64,000 nt of DNA from Clarireedia homoeocarpa. Lineage: Eukaryota > Ascomycota > Leotiomycetes > Helotiales > Rutstroemiaceae. Both the position numbers and the translations under genes were made by a program. Location of the stretch: NCBI GenBank assembly GCA_001465935.1, contig LNKV01000034.1, positions 248,001 through 312,000 of the forward strand, given 5' to 3'. The notes beneath the pieces were generated by a model, which saw only the letters and a program-made list of their open reading frames with translations, was not told the DNA's origin and searched no databases. Positions 22,342 through 33,930 of this stretch are shown here, piece by piece (positions within the stretch are counted from its first letter, which is position 1; every line of letters begins with the position of its first letter).

Positions 22342-23500
22342 TGATATCTTGAGGGGTCTCTAGCTTGAAAAGTTCATCCCTTCTGATCATTGCATGACTA
22401 CCAAATAAGGAAAGCAACAACATATTCCGAAGCTCACGCCGCTGCATTTGCAAAATGAGTAAACGTGGGGAGTCTACTGACTTTTCGAAGCAGTTGAATG
22501 CTAGACTATCCCATAGTAGCAACGCATATACCCGCTGATATTGTATCACAGACAGCTTCACATAGGCATGTAGTTTATTCGTCTTCTATAATCTACTGCA
22601 TAAGATTTGAAAATCCAAGCTCTTCGCACTTTACAATTAAGAAGCACAAGATATTATGCCCGCGAGACGGTGCGTTAAGGGATCTCCCGGCGGTTTCCAT
22701 CATGAAAAGCGCCGATTAGCCTATTTCGATGTGCTATATGTATAAGAACGGGAAATAAAGGGTGAGCTTGGCTTACAGTCGAAATCATCTGGATGCGACA
22801 CATATGAGCTTATGCAAAAGTATATGCTAAGTATGCCTTGATGAGGAGTGCCTCTGATAACTGCTCAGCATCCACTTGGAGCATCTACCTACGAAGCATA
22901 CATTATCACCCTCTCAAGGTTGACAATCCTAGCTATGTGTCCTCAAATTCTTCCAAAGATATTCCCTAATAGAGATAGTATCTCCGCACAGCACACTCGT
23001 GTTCAATAAGATTTGAATTCCACTACTTCGCCGAGATGCACAGTCAGCATTGGCTCGCTGTCACGGCGGTCATGGCTACACATAGTACATTATGAGATGT
23101 CGCAACGGAATACAATTCTCTATTAATGCAAACAACTCGGGCAATAAAACGGGGCAATGTTGCTCCACTCACTGCAAGTGTGAGCATCCTACGTAAAGTT
23201 GAGCACGAGGTCTAGGGGTCTTTGACGTAACAACAGGGCTGGTGCGGGATAGGCGCGACAGTTTAGAGGTGGAATGTTGGCCAAGCACTCACTACATCCG
23301 AGTCATCACTCGCACTTTTCAAGTCTCCTCCTCTTCCATCTCGAAGCGATTTGATGTCACGAGGTGATAATTCTCTCTTCACGTCAAGACCAAATGAGAA
23401 CTTGTCCCACCAATCATTGGTAGAAGTTATTGCCAGCCCTGTCGCTGTTCTAGAACGTGGAAGGGTTTCCGCCATTATGCCTTCCTATCGCGCCATAGTA
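22342..23500. other. Intergenic region with one weak minus-strand ORF
   Basis: A minus-strand frame at 23263-23475 (70 codons, MAETLPRSR..., containing NDWWDKFSFGLDVKREL) meets a GTGAGT donor near its end. It could be the first exon of a small gene, but I found no convincing second exon. The rest shows nothing recognisable. Confidence 0.35.
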
Positions 23501-24390
23501 GTATAGAGATCTAAGATCTGATTCCTTCGTGCACATCCTCTCTCTACCTGAATATGATATGTTTCACGCCTATCTCTCAGCTCCTCAGAAGCAACCCACA
23601 GCACTCACCCATCCCATCTTTCAAATACCGACTCTCACATCCGAAGCCCTTTCTTTCCTTCATCACAATCACCATCCAGTCAGTCAATGAGTATCCACCC
23701 AGCAGGATCCCAGTTCCAAAGAGTCGCGCCAGATAAAGCAGAAGCATCCGAATCCATAACCAGATGACGCGGCCTCTACTTCGTCCACGCAAGGATCTCG
23801 TCCACGCAAGGATCCTCTCGCGTCCACTATTGTACTTATCCCACTTCACTGCGGACTTTTGCGTACTACGAGGGACCGGGGTCTCGCGAAGGAATTAAGC
23901 TTGTTACGACGTTGATTCCTTCTGGTACCTTATTTGCTGCGCTGCGCTGCGCTGCACTGTAACTTGCTTTCCTTTTTCCTTTCGCCACTTCATTTTCGTG
24001 AGTGAGTGGAGTTTTTTCCTTTTGCGCGCGCGCCCGCCGCGCCGAGGTACGAAATGGATTGGATTCGGATTTGAATTCGGATTATGTGCTTATCCCATCT
24101 CGTCTTATCTGATCTGACCAGGCCTCCTTCATCTTGCTATCCATCAAAGAGAGACGTATGAGTCGTGGAAAGCGACATTCAAAGTGGGATATGACTCCAA
24201 TCAACTTCTTCAACGTTACGGGATTCTCGGAAGAACAAATACAGTCGAGTACGAATGACAAAGTCTACTCTGTGCACACAAACAGGTCGGGTACGTGGAG
24301 TGGCGTCGATTAATTCAACCTTAACTTAAACTTTGTTTTTTGTTGCTGTCTGACCGTGGCATTTTTGCTTTATGCATCCATTGTCTTTCT

Positions 24391-24423
24391 GTGTATCTCC
24401 TGTGTATCTCCTGTGTATCTCCT
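24391..24423 (+). repeat. 11-bp direct repeat, three copies (GTATCTCCTGT)
   Basis: GTATCTCCTGT-like units follow each other three times with a degenerate end. Confidence 0.8.
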
Positions 24424-25245
24424 CGACTGCTCAACTACTTCGTCCGGTGAAATGATGAGACGCTTCTTCGCCCCAGCCGTGCGCGCTTTGTCATTATCAC
24501 TAATCGTTAGTAGTCATTCATTAGCGGGTCGTAGCTGCTCGTTTCTCGTGCAAGTTTAACTACGTAAAATGTACGTTTATGGAGTAGTTGATTCCAGGGA
24601 ATGGAATAAGGTTGGAGGAACGAAGGAAGGGAAGCGAGATACGAGATGCCGGATCGCTTCATACTTGCTACCAGTCTCCAGTCTACCAGGGCCCTTACGC
24701 AAGCCATTGCTTACGCCAAGAGAAGGCTTACTTTTTTGTTTGTCTAGAGCTCGTGCTGGATATTGATCGCTATCAAAGACAGCTGAATGGACGAATGAAA
24801 GATAGCGTGCGTACGAGTGTGCGAATCGGCGAAGAGGAAAAGCATGAGAAAGTACGGAGTAAAGCGAAGCAAAGGTAAGCAAGGGAGATCGGTTCAATGC
24901 CTTGGATTTACTCAGATAGGGCAGGCAGTAGGATGAGAAAAGGATCAATTATACATACGTACATGCCCGTACAGCATACGCAAATAGGTAAAATAGACGT
25001 CAAGTGAAGCTCATGATAAGCCTCTGCCTATTCTACTTATATCCAACGGGGTGCGGTGCGCAGGGGACGTAAATAGGTGACTGTCCGTCAGTCAATCAAG
25101 CAGGCAGTCGGTCAGCTGGCTAGAACTACATACATCCTGCTCCCTCGATCCAATCCAGGGTCCCTCATCCAGGTACTTACTCATCAACCTTTACTCAGTG
25201 GATGAGTAACAACTCAACAAAAGCGATAGACATCTGGCCATTTCA

Positions 25246-25303
25246 TCAGACTCAGACTCAGACTCAGACTCAGACTCAGACTCAGACTCAAACTCAGACT
25301 CAG
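25246..25303 (+). repeat. Hexanucleotide microsatellite (CAGACT)n
   Basis: About nine tandem CAGACT units with one T-to-A interruption. Confidence 0.95.
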
Positions 25304-25533
25304 CTATATGCATTAACATATGCCGTTTCGGGCTACTTAACCTCAGCTGATTTTTTACTCACAAAATCACTAGATTAGGCTTTCTGGGCAACGGATTAAC
25401 CGCTAGAGGAGTAAGCATATTGGAATTTTGTGGGGATAGGGATGCTGATGACGGATGATGATGATGATGAAGATAGTATGACTAGAGCACCTAGTAGAGC
25501 TAGTAGAGGACCTCGAGACGGGCTCACCGCACC

Positions 25534-25563
25534 TGGATCGCAATCGCAATCGCAATCGCAATC
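25534..25563 (+). repeat. Hexanucleotide microsatellite (CAATCG)n
   Basis: About four tandem CAATCG units. Confidence 0.85.
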
Positions 25564-26800
25564 TACTTTGCACAAAGTACCCTACTGGTTGAAGGAGGTG
25601 GGCACAGAGTGTACTTGTAAAAGTATGTACACCTCCTGGAAGTAAATCCACCCGGTGCTGAAAGGCTTGCAAACTTTAGATAACCAGACGAAATGTACAT
25701 GTACTTTGGTATCATATTAATCAACGGTCAACGGTAAGAATCATTCATGTCCGAGGCTTGCAACTGAAAGTTACGCGGTAAAACGCCGATGGATGGCTCC
25801 GTTAATATGAATAAACCGTTGCAATATGCGTATTAGGAAGTTGACATATCCTAGAGGCACACTAAATGGAATGGGAATTCTTCGCGTGATAGCCTATACA
25901 GGCTGGATACCGGAACTCGGGATGATTACTCCGTTGCATTCCTTCCCATATTCCCATCTCATGTCATCTCATCTATTCCAAAGAATCTCCACGCACCGTG
26001 CAATCTGAATACGGGGGAGCACGGTACGATATCCTCACTTCGTATATCGTGGATCTCCCAAGTCGATAGTAAAGTATTTCGTCTACGTCCACGCATTGGC
26101 ATTATTGAGCCTGGAGTCCGAGCCCCCGGCATGTTCGGTCAAATCAGAGCTCACCGACCGGACTCTACCAAGAAAGGCCAATTGAGCGCATCATACTTCC
26201 GTATACTTACTTCGTATGTACCTCCCATCCAAAGCAGCAGGGTGTACGAAGTACGAAGGTATTCTAAGCGTAGCGCAGCGCAGCGCAGGGAGAAGACAAT
26301 TTAAGGTTAATTTTCCTTCTCAGCACGCCCAGACATTGCCCAGAAGCCTATCAATTCTTGGCGCTGAGGACGAGGGAAATTTTGGCCGAGGGAAATTTTG
26401 GCCGACGAGGCGAGCAGGGCGTGGGCGAGTGCAAGGCATGGATGGATGAGTGAAGGAAAAGCATGAGAGAAGGAGGATGGAAGGAAGGGGAGCGAGAATC
26501 AGGATCTCTCTGGCCTTATTGGTAGGTCTAGGCAGAACAGTGATGGAATGAAAATGTAAATCCAACATATATCATATATGCTCAACATGTATGCTTTTAT
26601 TACTCAAAGTAGAACTACTGTGAGGCGAGTCCAAAAGACAACAAAATGAGTGAGCGCAGTAACAAATCAATCGGCCGATTAAAAACAATCCGGCCATGCC
26701 TCCGGCACTTCTCTTATCCTCCCCCCTTTTTTTCATTGGCTCACTCGTGCAACTAAACCATCCACGGCAAAAGCGCAAAAACGAAAGTCTAAAAACATGC

Positions 26801-26809
26801 TTAAAGTTT
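26801..26809 (+). promoter_or_regulatory. Candidate WOPR-binding 9-mer TTAAAGTTT
   Basis: An exact copy of the published Candida Wor1 recognition 9-mer, 7.1 kb upstream of the WOPR-family ATG. A near match on the other strand (AAACTTTAG) is at 25671-25679, and weaker AAACTTTGT words are at 24328 and 30851. One exact 9-mer in about 10 kb can occur by chance, so this is only a candidate. Confidence 0.3.
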
Positions 26810-27218
26810 GATTGTAATATGGCCCGCTTTAAAATCTTGAATAAAACTTGGCATTACCTTGGCATTTGCCAAGATATATATATATTTTTTATTTTTTTTC
26901 ATTCTTTCTGGATTATCTTTGGTTGCGCGTGCGTGTATGCATTTTTCTGGGACTTGGGCTTGTGGGTGAGTGGGTCGCAGATGAGTTTAAATTAGTCAAG
27001 AAAATGTGCGCAGTGGGTTGATGGAAAAACTAGCTGGAAGACATGACTACTTCGTATAAGGAGGAGGAGGAGAAAGACAAGCAAAAAGAAAAACACAAAG
27101 GTCTTGGAAATGGTGGCTATGGGCTTGTCCGTTTCTAGGCAGGCCGTCTGTCGAATTACCTCACCACACCTCACAGAACCAGAACCATAGACCTCCCGAA
27201 CAATGAGTGGAAAGGGGA

Positions 27219-27282
27219 AATGGATGGGATATGGATGGGATATGGATGGGATATGGATGGAATATGGATAGGACATGGATGC
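27219..27282 (+). repeat. 12-bp minisatellite (GGGATATGGATG)n
   Basis: About five tandem units, with degeneration toward the 3' end. Confidence 0.9.
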
Positions 27283-27590
27283 ATATATCCGACTCCGACT
27301 ACTGTATTCATCCGTCTAATCATCCATGCGGCTCAAGAAGCAGAATAAACCCTTCAAATCCAGTGACTAGTCGATAGAGGAAAAAACAGCCGACGGGTAA
27401 GAACCTTAATACTTAAGCTTACAACCTGACAATCGGGGGATATTAACAACAGTCCCACCAACCCAAGAAATAAATAATAGCGAATAGAGCGAAAATGAAT
27501 AATGAGTACGACGTGGAAGGGATAGAATAAAAAAAAGGCGCACTCGTAATAAAAATGCGCATTTTGGTCGTTTAAGATGATACATGCGTG

Positions 27591-27641
27591 ACGCAACGCA
27601 ACGCAACGCAACGCAACGCAACGCAACGCAACGCAACGCAA
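27591..27641 (+). repeat. Pentanucleotide microsatellite (ACGCA)n, long tract
   Basis: About ten uninterrupted ACGCA/CGCAA units. A second, shorter tract of the same unit lies 550 bp downstream. Confidence 0.97.
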
Positions 27642-28185
27642 TGCATGACAAGGCTGGCTTTGGGTGGACTAGGGATCCTTGGCGGTAGTGGGCAGCCTTA
27701 CTCGGGAGTTGCACAAGTACAGAACTGTGAGCCTTCGTGGACAGCGGGAGGGATTACAAACGTCTTTTGCGGACGGGGTTTACAAACGGGCTTTAGAAGT
27801 TCGGGTTAGAAAATGGGACTGGTGGGGGATGGGTGCTAATCATGTATACGATGAGGTCTTGGCATTGGAAGATACATACGATGACGGCGGCATACCAAGT
27901 AGCGTCTGCTGGTTGACGGCGTGTATCCATCTCTTCTCGATTTGTCCATCTCACGGCCGTCAGGATCATCATCACTATCCTCATCGCTCCCTCTCCTTAT
28001 CATACCACCACAGCACTACTACCCCTTTTCGCGAATCAAAATAAAGATAAGGTTAATTCGAAAAAAGCTTTCGTAGCACCCAGGCGGGCACTTGACCACT
28101 GACGGATGTCCGTAGCTCTATCTCGTTATTTCCAGAAGTAAGCCACACGGCCTTTCTTTCTCCACTTCGGAGATCAATGCACATG

Positions 28186-28211
28186 AAACGCAACGCAACG
28201 CAACGCAACGA
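28186..28211 (+). repeat. Pentanucleotide microsatellite (ACGCA)n, short tract
   Basis: About five units in the same orientation as the tract at 27591-27641. Confidence 0.95.
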
Positions 28212-28556
28212 ATGATTCCATCGCTTGATGATTGCTAAAGCGAGGCCGACGACGAATGCTTACGAATGCCACCCAGGCGGAATGAGACGGAGGACGTATG
28301 TAGGTGGGTAGGTGCCGGCGAGCAAGTCTCGTACCGTACGGGGGAGGGAACGAATGGATGAGCGGGGAAAAGGACAGATTGACTTTTAAACGTCAAATGG
28401 TGGCTGTGGGTTTGGACGTTTGCGTGTTTCAGTCTGGGAAGAGATGAATTCGTAAGTAGTGTTGCATACTTGTTTACGGCAAACATATCCGGGTTGGAGG
28501 GCAGAGAGATGCCGAGAGAGAGGGAGAGAGAAAGGAAAGAGGAGAGGGATGAGGAT

Positions 28557-28580
28557 TAGATGAGATGAGATGAGATGAGA
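28557..28580 (+). repeat. (GATGA)n microsatellite
   Basis: Four to five tandem GATGA units, followed by GATGGT iterations. Confidence 0.85.
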
Positions 28581-28794
28581 TTGATATGGTGATGGTGATG
28601 GATGGGATGAATTGATAGAGGGTAAGGCATCTTTTTCGTCACTGGTGCGGCAAGTGATCGGTCAAATCGATCCTATTGCGTTGAAGAAATATAAATTCAG
28701 AAGGATCAGTGTTTGTCTGATGTTATGAAGTACCTCATTAAGATAGGATCCAACAATGGCGGCTGTGCCAGATGTATGTTGTTAGTATCACATC

Positions 28795-28833
28795 ACATCG
28801 CCTCGCCTCGCCTTACCTCACATCACATCGCCG
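28795..28833 (+). repeat. CATCA/CGCCT pentamer repeat cluster
   Basis: Alternating CACATCACATCGCC and CGCCTCGCCT words form an imperfect repeat. Confidence 0.6.
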
Positions 28834-30932
28834 TAGCAGATTGAATAGAACCAAAATCACCTAGGCAGATCCATTCCAATTCTCGATAAATCATCCGCGG
28901 AGAAATTCATTCACCATTATTGCCCACGACCTAACGACTACTCGGCCAAAGCGCGGTGATGGCCCCAGAGCGGCGCAGGCAGGAAAACAAATGCCGAGAC
29001 AGTAAGGTTACTGCTACTGCAAAATTGACCAACGCCCCAAACAGTTGCATTTTTTTCCCATTCAATATACATCCCCCACCCCCCCCCTAAAGGTAGTATT
29101 GCATCGTTTCACACGAATCAAACATCGCCAATCCTTCGCCATTCGCACGGCTGCAATTCGCGGCTAATTCGGCCCTCTTCCTCGTGTATGCGCATCGTGA
29201 GGGCCGGTTTGAGATTTTGCATTGGTACCGACAGAATGGTACGGAGGAAGGGGTGTGGTTACGGATCGGGGGATTGGAGGTGCTGCCAGTACTGTCTGTA
29301 CGGTGCAAATAATGCCAATGTGCAGAATACAAATACACATTTAGACTGCTGACTGATATGCAGTGTAAGCTAGGTGCTCGGTCAGTACTGTAATCATAAC
29401 AAAATAAGATTTCTCGCTGTTGGGGGCGTAGCGGGTGTGTCTTCCGGTGACGGGGGAGGCTTTGCTGTTTTTATGCCTGGCTTTTTGGATACGATACACG
29501 GGGATACGATGCTTACTGCTCTGCTGCGCCGGGCAGTCATTTTTGGTTTGGTTGAGGCGTGATGCAGCAGGTAGGGTATGAGGTTATACCGGGGAAGAGC
29601 CTGGCCAGTAGGTTTGATACACACATCCATTTAGATACATACCAACGGACATACTAACATTTGGGTTGTATGAATGTCGGCTGGCCTATACGGGTGAGTG
29701 AATGAATGCATGTGTGTAGGTGGGTGTGAATGTGTGAATGCGAGCGAGGTCAGAATAGCATTATGTTGGTAGTGGTGGGGAAAAGAAAGAGGATGTTGGA
29801 TCAGACTTTCGACTGGAAGTTGTAAGACAAACAACATATCGTACATTGGACATACACGGTCAGTCAGCAACGCACATATCCCACACATCAAGTCAATTGC
29901 CGACATGAGTTCGGATACGCAGATACGCAGGTAGCCTTTCTGGTTTTCCCACGTTCCCGCGACCAAGGCATTAGTTACTCGATAGTCATCAAGGAGATTG
30001 GTCGTTACTGCTCGTTACTGCTCACCCTTCTGCTCCATGCTCAGTCATCATCGTGATCAGACAGATTCAGACAAATAGCCTCTCTACCGTTGGCCGGGAC
30101 CGAGGGAACTCTCTCACTCTCAGACCAACATTTATCGTTCTGCGATGAAATAAGCTCATGTTTTGTGACCATCCTAGTTCGTGATGAGCGAGCCAATGCC
30201 AATGCAGTCAGCCACTTGCTAAAAATGCTACCAGGGGCTTATCCGTCCAAAATCCTAATCCGACGCCTTTCAATCCCAAAAAGCTTACGAATGCAGGACC
30301 AAATGGAACCTTGCTAATCCTAAGACTTCTTGCGCCGTAATCCACTTTGGGTTATAATTCGTTGGTGGTGAAAATGGGGACATTTGGATATTCTCCTTTG
30401 ATTCCTTCGCATAATCACCGCCACAGACAGGATGAATGTCCGGCCGACTGCCATTCGTATGGGGTGAGCTTCATTTAGGGTTGATGGATAGAAGGCAGAT
30501 TTTTGACTCAAGGTTCATATGACGGCAGTTCGATCGTCTAGTTGGAACAGAGTTAAATGATAGAAGAAGCTTAACAGGAAGCCGTCTTTCACCAGTGTAT
30601 CCCCAATACACGCTTCTCGACTCTCGACTCTCGACTTTTCAAGAAGCATACGAATGCTCCTTAACTTCAATGGGAAAAGTGGCCGAGGAATCTAAAGCTT
30701 ACTGACCATGTCGACAGGGAGCTTGTGAGTAGAATAAGCAAGGCTCGAGTAGATCGATCTCCACACTCTTTGTCATGGTCCCCACGAGTCCACGAGTATG
30801 AACAAGCATTAGGAGAGCTAATAGTAAGACATATAATGCCAAGATACAATAAACTTTGTTTAGGTTACTCGAGGACCTCCGTCCACTCTCGGTGCTTTGG
30901 TTTCGGATGAACATCGGCACTTGTTTTGAATT

Positions 30933-31025
30933 GTGGTATTGGTATTGGTATTGGTATTGGTATTGGTATTGGTATTGGTTGGTATTGGGATTGGTATTGG
31001 TTGGTATTGGGATTGGTATTGGTAG
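30933..31025 (+). repeat. Hexanucleotide minisatellite (GGTATT)n with GGGATT variants
   Basis: At least seven perfect GGTATT units, then mixed GGTT/GGTATTGGGATT units, about 93 bp in all. The strand is purine/pyrimidine-biased with no C. One frame reads repeated Tyr-Trp and the reverse reads Pro-Ile, so open frames across it are artefacts. Confidence 0.96.
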
Positions 31026-31539
31026 GTCGTGGCTCCGTAGTATATGAAGCTGGTTTGTGTTTTTGGGAAAGGTCATGCGGTGGGTTAACCAACAGATAGG
31101 ATGATGACTGGCCTCGTCAGGGAGTATGATGGGATGGGAAAATAGATGCTCTCTGACTTTATGCTCCCTATCTATTACTAGACGTCTTGGTAGACAGACT
31201 TTCATCTACCAGGAATAAGGGTAGATGCTATTCTGATGCGCAGCAACATTGCCTAGTAGGGACAAGTAAGCAGCGCATCTCATTCCGACCCATACTTGAA
31301 TAAGTATAACATTATGATCGTCTCTTTGGGGGTTAAAATGCTAAAATGTCACCGGATTCGTGACGATACACTGCTATTAATGGTTTAGGTGATTCATCTG
31401 CTTTCCCCATCGACAGGCTCCTCCAGCTCCACTGATACATCAAACAACTACCTTTTTTAGAATGCTTGGAAGCTTGGTCGTACGCCCCGAAAAGCCAATC
31501 TAAGATTTCGCCAACCAACGAACCTTTTTCTTACATACT

Positions 31540-31642
31540 GTATGTGTGGTGTGCGGTGTGTGGTGTGTGGTGTGTGGTGGTGCTGTGTGGTGTGTGGTGT
31601 GTGGTGTGCTGTGTGCTGTGTGCTGTGTGCTGTGTGCTGCTG
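31540..31642 (+). repeat. (GTGTGTGGT)n / (GTGTGCT)n compound repeat
   Basis: About 100 bp of GTGTGTGGT units pass into GTGTGCT units, nearly free of A. Confidence 0.95.
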
Positions 31643-32100
31643 TATGCGTGAATGGATGAGTCGAAGAGAGAGATAACTCTTGGAAGGTTGGAGTTGGGGG
31701 TCATGCTACTGTAACTGGGAATAGACAAAATGTAACTTTTGGTAATTCCTAGGAGCCAAGTACAAGTAGTCTTTCCCATCTATCACGCTCCTCCACCTCC
31801 TCCATTCCACAACCCAGACAGAAAGGCCAAAGGCTAAGACTACTTGCTACGAGTGTCTGGCTACCATCCATTTGGCTGCAGAAAAGAGAACATAAGAGGG
31901 CAGAAGAGAAGAGGAAGACTACTTTCCGATCCATTCCCACCTTTTCCAACCCTTTTCCGCCATCCAACTTTCTCTCACACCCAGCCAGCCGGTCCATCAT
32001 TTTATTTCGACTAGTTAGTTTATGAGCCTTACTCTCGACCTCTCCCTCTTTCTCCACTCTACTTGACCTACCTAGCTCTACTTCACCTACCTAGCAAGTA

Positions 32101-33930
32101 GTCACTTGAATATTTTGATTTTTTATTTTTTTTTTTCCCTCTCTAAACAACCTTGAATACACTTATTTAGTCTTAAACAAAAACTCCCTTCCCAACCCTG
32201 AACCCTTTTTATCGTTCTCCACTTGACAACGGCCCTCATTCTTATACGAACATAAGAAGTGCGAATCAGCCAGAGAGGGAAACTCGATCAATTCCAGAAT
32301 AGAATAAGACGGACGCAAAGACGAAGAGAAGGCAAGAGAGGCAGAAGACGAGGAGAAGAAGAATCGAAGCTTGATCTTTCTCCGACCGTTTCTTCATCAT
32401 CTCATCTCATCTCGTTGCCGATCATAATACAAACGGACTCCAAACGGACTCGGTATCATTGAGGGGGAGAGAAAACGATTACTCACCTTATCCGGCACCG
32501 AATTCCTATCAATACTTACAACTACCTCGACTTCTCGAAAACCAACGCCTGTCGACATATAGGAACTTCTCACCACCGCCATCTTACGAACATCACGGCA
32601 TTTCAGCGTATCTCGGCCTCGACATCATTTGTATGTGATCTGATCCGGTCCATCAATATATCCAAGAACCAAACGACTTCCTCCGACAATCAGGTACGTG
32701 ACAATTGTGCTTTCTTACATTTTGATATACATACCTTTCTTTGCCGTATCGCCGATAATTCCCAGATTGAGCAATTTGGGAAGGAGGAGAGGGATGCGAT
32801 ATGTATGAGAGCAAATCCGGAAGGAGTATTTATTTTCCACGGCACACCACACCCAAGCCCTTTTTTGCTGCTGTGTACTGGTACATCAAGTTACTTCGGA
32901 TTCGAAAGATACCTCTCATCCTTCAATCCCACATTCGCCCCAAATTACTCAAAACACTTCCCTGCGTCATCGAACAAGTGCAGCAGCAAAAAACACGACC
33001 AAAGCGAAATTCGCACAATCCACTCCAAATACATTTTCTCCAACGCATGTCTTCGTCTGGTCTGCGGATCCCTTCGACGCTCCAGTGAAGTATCCGAATC
33101 GATCTATCGCATTCGATACACACCACCGGGGACTAGCGCATTGGCTTGTTCCGTCCACTTTTTCCTCCTTTGGGATCAATTTATAGAACTACCGACGTTT
33201 GGTGTAGAAAGAGAGAGCTTTACAAGTACTGGGCCGGAGCTCCACAGTGCCAATTTTAAACATCAACTTCTATTTCAACGACAAGGACAAGAATACGCGA
33301 CTCTTCGCGAATCCATACTCGTTCGGATGCTTTAGTATAAGCTTTCTGTCACCTTGTGCTTCAACTTGTCTCATCTTCATCTTCGCCTTGACTTCCGTCT
33401 TATCCTTTTTATTTTTGCCCACAGTGGGACGCAGCTTTTTACTAACATTTCATCTGAAGCGACGAGGACGAAGAACATCATTCACAAGGCGTCGCACTTT
33501 CCCAAAAGAGCGATTGAAGAAAACTCAAAACACGATCATACTTGCAGTCTAGCGGTCGCCCTACATACGACTTCTCCACATCTCCATCCCCCCCCCCATA
33601 CGAAATTTAAAACCGTTGTCGACGTGCCGACGTCCCGCACGTACAAGCCTCTATTTCTGACATCCGGGAATTTGCCAAGCGTCGCGCATACCTGCGACGT
33701 ACCGTTTACAGCGAGCCTTGCAAACAAGAAACACGAAAGAGAAACGTGAGCATACGAAGGAAGTGAAAAGAGAGAAGGCACACAGAGCATCTGTGTGCGA
33801 CTTTACATTCGGTTTGGCAGTTCAACATTTCACACTGCTGAAGGTCAAGTCTTCATCCCGAGCATTTTTGTCTCTTCACACTTAACTTTTTTTTTTCAAT
33901 TGGAGCTCGTTATCACAACTAGCTACTACA
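32101..33930 (+). promoter_or_regulatory. Probable long 5' leader/promoter of the WOPR gene
   Basis: This pyrimidine-rich region precedes the WOPR start codon. It includes a T-rich block near 32118-32140 and another just before the ATG. A possible 5' UTR intron (32694-32765, GTACGT donor, TTCCCAG acceptor, 72 nt) fits the local consensus. Several short upstream open frames are present. No start site can be fixed from sequence. Confidence 0.4.

Larger units (their letters stand above)
23501..32100. other. Gene desert upstream of the WOPR regulator, rich in simple repeats
   Basis: Over about 8.6 kb I found no open frame with a protein family, plausible splice structure or coding composition. 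The frames present are short, overlapping and often made of repeats. Many microsatellite and minisatellite tracts occur; the main ones are listed separately. The stretch most likely serves as an extended regulatory region or long untranslated leader of the WOPR gene, or carries unannotated ncRNA. None of these can be confirmed from sequence. Confidence 0.6.

Noticed and set aside
24577..24948. 123-codon minus-strand frame in the desert
   Set aside because: Composition looks random and another frame of similar length overlaps on the plus strand.
27406..27809. Open frames on both strands across the CGCAA repeat
   Set aside because: They exist only because the pentanucleotide repeat has no stops; outside it the sequence shows no coding character.
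30856..31205. Frames reading repeated Tyr-Trp or Pro-Ile over the GGTATT repeat
   Set aside because: Pure microsatellite translation with unrelated flanks and no splice context.
25246..31642. Tandem repeats considered as a CRISPR-like array
   Set aside because: Units are 5-12 bp microsatellites without spacers, and the genome is clearly fungal.
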